A DNA stretch of 7,165 nucleotides from Candidatus Thorarchaeota archaeon MP11T_1. GTDB taxonomy: Archaea; Asgardarchaeota; Thorarchaeia; Thorarchaeales; Thorarchaeaceae. Location: the NCBI GenBank assembly GCA_002825515.1, contig PJET01000207.1, positions 1 to 7,165 on the forward strand, in the 5' to 3' direction. The position numbers and the translations under genes are program-made. The number at the start of each line of letters is the position of its first letter. Within the stretch, counting starts at the first letter, position 1. Below are positions 1 through 5,200 of the stretch, one piece after another. The notes beneath the pieces were generated by a model, which was given only the letters and a program-made list of their open reading frames with translations, ran no database searches and was not told where the DNA came from.

Positions 1-2
1 TT

Positions 3-2018
3 GAGAGGAACTGGTTAGCCAACATTGTTGTAGTTGGGTATGATCAATCTTTGATTGATGAACTAATTCTTCTTCAGGGATTGCCCACAGTCAGATACTA
101 TGCGACAGATAATGTCGAAATTATATACAATATTGATTATGACATTCATTTTGCAGATGCAAATTATTTTGGTGATCTTCACGAGGTAATGCTAGAAAAT
201 TCAATCAATGGGACTGGAACAGGAACTAGGCTTGATGAGAGCGCACTCATATATCAAAAGAATCACCTAGATGAACCTCAGAGGATATTCTATCCTCGAG
301 ATGGTCGCGCTATTGATGGGTATGTTGTCGAAGATTGGCTGGAAGCGAATCCTTTCGTAACTCCACCAAGCCTTGGATATACTCTCTACCTCGTGAATTT
401 TTCTGAGTTCGATAGTACAGACCACAGCATCGAACATTGGTATGACTACTATCCAGCTGATCCTGATACAGGAGAAGAACAAGATTGGTTTCGATTAGAA
501 TGGGATAACGAACTCAATCCCAACGTTACAATGGACTATCCTTACTTTGGTGGACGATATAACACCTATATTGTCGACCCAAGTGCACATCAATGGTATC
601 TGAAGTGGTGTAGGATTTGGTGGAGTGAAGAAATTGGCACCGAGTATGATTTTTGGACCCAAGACCTAGAGGACATTGTGGGGTCTCTTAACCTTTCAAT
701 TCCTGCAGATGTTAGTACTCTCAACGTCTATTTGAGAGAGTGCATATGGGACCCAATCACACAACTCTTTTTCCCATATCAACATCAGCCTGCGAAATAT
801 GTCAATTCTGGTAATCTGAAAGCGCTCGTATTTTGCATGGATGTTGCAATTGGAACCTCTGTAGATAGTCTAGAATGGGTCACAGACGCAGAAATGCAGA
901 AAGCCCATCTTGAAGAGCTCTATCCCTTTATTCAATGGACAGTTGATGTCGAGTACCTTGATATCGATGAAGAATCTACTTGGGAAAATCTGTTTTGGAC
1001 CTATGCTACAGTTGAACCTGATGGTACAACAGTTGCTGATGGTGGAGCTATGTTTGGTGCTATCTATAACGTTATGCGACCTCTATATGTTGCAGATGAT
1101 GAGAACATCAATGTATTCGGGGTCGTATTCATTAAGAAGCAAATGGAAATGCATGTGTACGGGCGTACATACACAGGGCTGGGTGGTAGCGGTCAAACGG
1201 TAATTTGGAAATCATGGGAGCGATATTATCGCCCTGATGGGGTGACACCGAAAGATGGGATTTCTTCAGTGCAACTCCATGAAACTATGCATGCAATTGG
1301 ATTTCATCACTCTTGGCAACACGAATATTATTCAAGTGATTTCTATTGGGGTCCAATGGGCTATTTTGCATATCATAATGGCACATCCACTTTTGATAAG
1401 AACTGGGTGCAAGGAACATACTTAGACCAAATGGAAGCCATTCTTTGGGATGAATTGCTATCTAGACCACATGCTACCGTCGATCGACCTGAAACTGAAT
1501 TTGCAGAACAACGTGCTTATGACGCTTTTACCAAGGCCAGAGAGTATTATAATGAAATGGAGTGGATGGCGGCACATGAAGCACTTCTACAAGCAAGAGA
1601 CTGGATTACACGTGTCTATTCCTCTATAGAGGATGCAACGCCTCCTGTTATTCATGAATGGAGCACAATACCTCAAGATATTGACTCTGATGAGTTCCTG
1701 GTTTGGGCCCATGTTACAGACGACCTCTCTGGTTTAGAAAATGTGACTACTTATGTTCAGGTCGATAATGGAATCATCCAAACATATTCGATGTCACAGA
1801 ATGGCGCTAATTGGACCGTACTAGTGCCCGCACAAGATTTCTACTCAAATCTATCATTGTGGATCATTGCTTGGGATTGGGGTATGAACATGGCTAGAGG
1901 CAGTACAATCTCTCTGATACACGCTCCCCCGGATTGGCTATTTCCATTAGTCGTCACTATAAGTACTGCTGCAGTCGTTATTGTGGTTGGCGTCTATGTT
2001 TTACGACGTCGTGAGTAA
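3..2018 (+). CDS. Membrane-anchored extracellular zinc metalloprotease (metzincin-type), 5'-truncated
   Basis: The frame is open to the left edge. A TTG at 51 could serve as a start but has no Shine-Dalgarno site, and the codons before it read as ordinary protein (NIVVVGYDQ), so the true start and probable signal peptide lie outside the window. In order, the 671 visible codons hold a large aromatic-rich region without a family I recognise, the zinc motif HETMHAIGFHH at 1278-1310, a candidate Met-turn (GPMGYF, Met codon at 1356), a helical segment (about 1503-1625), an Ig-like domain opening with TPPVI (about 1638-1925), and a C-terminal transmembrane helix followed by RRRE. HExxHxxGxxH is the metzincin signature: three His bind zinc and Glu is the catalytic base. 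About eight N-x-S/T sequons and this topology place the catalytic part outside the cell. The substrate is unknown. The metalloprotease call is strong, but the exact peptidase family is not settled. Confidence 0.85.
   Translation, partial: ERNWLANIVVVGYDQSLIDELILLQGLPTVRYYATDNVEIIYNIDYDIHFADANYFGDLHEVMLENSINGTGTGTRLDESALIYQKNHLDEPQRIFYPRDGRAIDGYVVEDWLEANPFVTPPSLGYTLYLVNFSEFDSTDHSIEHWYDYYPADPDTGEEQDWFRLEWDNELNPNVTMDYPYFGGRYNTYIVDPSAHQWYLKWCRIWWSEEIGTEYDFWTQDLEDIVGSLNLSIPADVSTLNVYLRECIWDPITQLFFPYQHQPAKYVNSGNLKALVFCMDVAIGTSVDSLEWVTDAEMQKAHLEELYPFIQWTVDVEYLDIDEESTWENLFWTYATVEPDGTTVADGGAMFGAIYNVMRPLYVADDENINVFGVVFIKKQMEMHVYGRTYTGLGGSGQTVIWKSWERYYRPDGVTPKDGISSVQLHETMHAIGFHHSWQHEYYSSDFYWGPMGYFAYHNGTSTFDKNWVQGTYLDQMEAILWDELLSRPHATVDRPETEFAEQRAYDAFTKAREYYNEMEWMAAHEALLQARDWITRVYSSIEDATPPVIHEWSTIPQDIDSDEFLVWAHVTDDLSGLENVTTYVQVDNGIIQTYSMSQNGANWTVLVPAQDFYSNLSLWIIAWDWGMNMARGSTISLIHAPPDWLFPLVVTISTAAVVIVVGVYVLRRRE
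1278..1310 (+). other. Zinc-binding and catalytic motif HExxHxxGxxH
   Basis: The codons read HETMHAIGFHH. The first, fifth and eleventh residues are the three His zinc ligands of metzincins, the Glu is the general base, and the Gly allows the turn between ligands two and three. A Ser follows the last His, as in many matrixins. Sixteen residues after the third His lies a Met in a GPMGYF context, a plausible Met-turn. All canonical residues are present, so the enzyme is probably active. Confidence 0.9.
1503..1625 (+). other. Helical segment between protease and Ig-like domain
   Basis: About 41 residues rich in Ala, Glu, Arg and Tyr (for example YDAFTKAREYYNEMEW, then AAHEALLQARDW) show helical periodicity resembling a two-helix hairpin or a single TPR-like unit. 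It follows the catalytic part and may act as a spacer. No function can be assigned beyond predicted helix. Confidence 0.5.
1638..1925 (+). other. Ig/FN3-like beta-sandwich domain of the protease
   Basis: About 96 residues start with TPPVI and continue with a VTDDLSGLENV stretch, a sequon (NWT) before a VLVPAQDF strand, and a final IIAWDWGMNMARG strand. The 'TPP-I ... D-SG---V ... W ... A-D--GN-A' pattern is common in extracellular Ig-like domains of prokaryotic surface proteins. It probably holds the catalytic part away from the membrane or binds a surface ligand. Confidence 0.65.
1938..2015 (+). other. C-terminal transmembrane anchor and cytoplasmic tail
   Basis: A run of about 22 hydrophobic residues (starting LFPLVVTISTAAVV) is followed by RRRE and the stop codon. 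The Arg cluster at the end is a stop-transfer signal, giving an outside-to-inside topology with almost no cytoplasmic tail. This anchors the protease at the outer face of the membrane. Confidence 0.9.
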
Positions 2019-2057
2019 AATGCTTCACCATATGTATTGATGATACAAATCATATAG

Positions 2058-2073
2058 TTTCGAAAATTCGAAA
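2058..2073. repeat. Short inverted repeat TTTCGAA-AA-TTCGAAA
   Basis: Two perfect 7-bp arms flank a 2-bp centre. The arms are too close to form a good RNA hairpin, so a dimeric regulator binding site is more likely than a terminator. It lies just upstream of the TATA-like sequences and about 105 bp before the start codon of the giant gene, a position where an activator or BRE-proximal factor could act. The short length means chance occurrence in AT-rich DNA is possible. Confidence 0.35.
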
Positions 2074-2164
2074 GACCTGACGATTTCTATATGCTACATC
2101 CATTCATATACACGTAAATTACTAAACAATTTACCAGTCGACTTGGTCGAGTTCATACTCATCT

Positions 2165-2170
2165 AGGAGA
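2165..2170 (+). promoter_or_regulatory. Shine-Dalgarno site of the giant gene
   Basis: AGGAGA sits 7 nt before the ATG at 2178, which is ideal spacing. The frame has a stop at 2115-2117 and no other ATG between it and 2178, and a signal peptide begins directly at this ATG. Together these fix the start. Confidence 0.85.
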
Positions 2171-2177
2171 TTTTAGT

Positions 2178-2252
2178 ATGAAATTGAAGAAGAACTTGAG
2201 CCTATTTTTGGTTATGACATCACTCATTCTGAGTTTTGGTGCGATTGGAGCA
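2178..2252 (+). other. Signal peptide of the giant protein
   Basis: The N-terminus shows the classic three parts: a basic n-region (MKLKKN), a hydrophobic core (LSLFLVMTSLILSFGA) and a small-residue c-region (AIGA). Cleavage is likely after Gly24 or Ala25, followed by a polar NNN stretch. There is no lipobox Cys and no twin Arg, so this is a standard Sec signal and not a lipoprotein or Tat signal. Confidence 0.88.
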
Positions 2253-5200
2253 AATAATAACTTCCAGCAATCTACTGCTCCAGGTTCAGAATTGGTTGAC
2301 ATAGGAAATGGTCAATACATAGAAGTAGGCCCCAATGAAGTTCTTGAAACTATTTCACTCTCAGAAATCCCAACAACTCTTCTAGGTGAAGGTTCACCGT
2401 TAGTTGTTTCAGAGTATGGACAACGAACCAATCATTTCGATGATCTTGAGTTAACATATTATCCGACAAATACGACAACAACGCAGATGGTTTCAGTCCC
2501 ATTGGGTCCTCTATGGGAAGGCACTGACATGTTTGTTAATGTTAGTGATCTTCAAGAGAATCGAACATACCTTACAAATCCTGGATTCGATTCAACAGCA
2601 GATTGGACTCTTGGAACAGATGATGTCGGGACTCACACTAATCCGATGGATTCTCAAATAACTGGAGGATACGTTAGCTTCTCGATGGAGGGCGTATTAG
2701 ATGGCGGCTACTATCGACATGATCTTGGCGACAGAATGTATGCCGAACAAAGTGTCAATACCAATCGTGGGGAAGTCACATGGGTAGGTGTTTCACTTGA
2801 TTACTGGGTAGACGATGCTTGGGGAGGTCTACCAATTGGATTTTGGGAACTCTATGCTCAAGTTGGTCATGATGATGATGTAGATAATCATCTATGGAAC
2901 ATACAGTTTAGCGACGTTCTCGCTCAGATAACATGGTATTCCACTGGTTTGGTCGAAGCTGACCCATCACTGATCACTTCATCTAATTTCATCTTGCAGA
3001 TTGGTATGAGAACAACTCGGTCATTTGGTAGTAATCCACAACTATATCCTGAAGTCAGAATGGACAACGTTAGGATATTCATTAAATCACGTGTGCAACC
3101 AAGTCAAGTCAATTTAGAAATGAATGGGCTACCTGTTTCTAATGTCACAGATGGATTCAGTTGGTTGTGGAGTTTGGGCACTGTTCAAGAATCCGCAATT
3201 TCTCCATGGAGTGGAAGTGCAGTCAACGCCACCTTCAGTTGGACTCCGACTCCAGTCAATCCTGATCCTAACTTCGATATTCGTGTCACATTTTCTGTCG
3301 ATATGACAGTCTATGCAAGAAAAGTGGGGCAATCCTCTCTGTATGAAGCAGATGTGCAAAGTTTTGGAGCTCAATATTCAGTATCAAATTCGAGTCAGGT
3401 GCAATGGTTAACGTATTATTATATTGCAGTTCCAAATGGTTATTCAGATTACTTCTATTTCAATGCAAGTAAATCAGACACGCTTATAGTTGATATGGTT
3501 TCTCAACCTCGGTTTCCGAGCGTAAACTTTCCTTATTGGTCTACTACAGCAACAAGTCTAAACATTTCAGTATACGAGGGTGTTGTTGGCACATACCAGA
3601 ACGGATTTTGGAAGATCACTGGACATTCAGGAAATATCATACAAGACCTTAGAATGTCGAGTGGGGCTACCTGGGTTACAACTAATACCTACCGCGCAAA
3701 TGATAATGTTCGCTTTCGAGCATATCTTGATTCGGTTTACAATGGAGCTATTGTTACATTCAAAGTATATGATACAATGGGTGCAGTCTGGACTTCTTTG
3801 AATGCAGTGGTATCTTCTGGAATTGCTGAAACAACAGATCTGAATTTGGATCCGTACCTGGCAGAAGTTGGAGGATGGAAAGTACAGGCTTTTGTCAATG
3901 ACTCTATTTCTGGATCTCCTGTAGAAAATATCGGATTTTACTCGCGATCTTTTTCGATAGATCACGGATCTGATATGTACATAGCCTATCCAAGACAATC
4001 CATTCTTACATGGGAACGGAATCTCACATATGGTCAAGACATGCTTTTACAAATTGGAGTGAATGATTCTGATAATGGTCTTCTCTTACCAGGAGGCTCT
4101 GCTACTTATAATTGGACAACAGGAACACATCCTCTGAATGATATGGGAACTGGAGAATATAGTGTAGTTTTGAACACTGCAGACCTTGGACTTCCTGGAC
4201 GATACGTGATTAGTATAACTTGGAGTAAATCGAATTATGACTCGCTCCTCAGGTATTTTGTAATCAATGTCGTTGAGGAAACGACTCTTCAATCTGCAAG
4301 TGCCCCAGGAGTTCAAGTTCCTCGTGGCGATAACGCGATCCTCGAACTATTTTTTGCAGATTCAGAAGGGTCTGGAATTGAGAGTGCCGCGCTCTTTTGT
4401 AATTGGACTGATTCATCATATTCAATTGATCCTGTGATTGGAGAGCCTGGTAATTACACACTTACTATAACCACAAATAACTCGAATCTCGGTACATACG
4501 CTATTGTTGTGACTGCCCAGAAAGATTACTACACAACTTCGCAGATTCTTCTTTTCGTTGAGGTCCGACAGATTTTCACATCTGTTTCTGTTTCTCAAAG
4601 TATCCTTGCATTGCCAGTGGGATATGAAGAAACTATTACATTGACTTATTGGGATACTGACCATGATTTACCTATTTCCGGTGCTGAGAGTTCAATCTCA
4701 TGCAACTGGACAGATTACTCAGTCGTTATGAGTTCTCCTGGCGAGTATGAAATTACCTTTAGTTCTCTTGATTCAGATCCTATTCAAGATTACACGGTTA
4801 TTTTTGATGTAAGCCGTTTTGCATACCAGAATCATACATTTGACATTGGTATTAACATCATAACCCATTTGACATCTTTCTCTTTAGACAATCCTATTGA
4901 GCCAACTCCGTATACCGGTCAAATAACCATCTATGTTCTCTATTATGATATCACTACCTCATCTGGTATTGTGGGTAGCGATGTTCTAATCTATGCTGAT
5001 GCAGTAGGAGTTCCTTCTCTCCAATTCACTGTAGTTAATGGGACTGCGCAAGGGCAATACATCATAAGAATCAGAGCTGATCAGTGGGGTTCAATCGGTT
5101 GGAAGGACATCACTATTTTCGCGAACTGGACTGGTCCACAACCAAAACATGACAATAAGGTTCTAAATGTACGAGCTAGGGTTGCTGGAAGTCCAACAGA

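Larger units (their letters stand above)
2019..2177 (+). promoter_or_regulatory. Intergenic region with candidate promoter of the giant surface-protein gene
   Basis: The 159 bp between the two genes are AT-rich and hold no ORF. Two archaeal TATA-like stretches are visible: TTTCTATATG at 2084-2093 and TTCATATAC at 2104-2112. A start of transcription about 25 bp downstream of either would give a leader of roughly 45-65 nt. Neither is a strong consensus match and no clear BRE stands out. I see no T-rich terminator after the protease gene, so read-through into the second gene is also possible. Confidence 0.35.

Noticed and set aside
51..53. TTG as the true start of the protease gene
   Set aside because: The frame continues open to the window edge, upstream codons read as plausible protein, there is no Shine-Dalgarno site, and no signal peptide follows the TTG.
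910..1203. Plus-strand ORF of 97 codons inside the protease gene
   Set aside because: It lies wholly within the protease reading frame in another phase, has no recognisable domain and no ribosome-binding site.
2138..2150. Small stem TCGAC-TTG-GTCGA between the genes as a terminator or leader hairpin
   Set aside because: Only 5 bp with a 3-nt loop and no T-run after it, so it is too weak to call a terminator. It may be a minor leader structure.
3627..4664. Series of minus-strand ORFs of 65-136 codons
   Set aside because: All lie opposite the continuous giant frame, have odd composition (Cys-, Ser- and Arg-rich), overlap one another and lack ribosome-binding sites. They are shadows of the coding strand.
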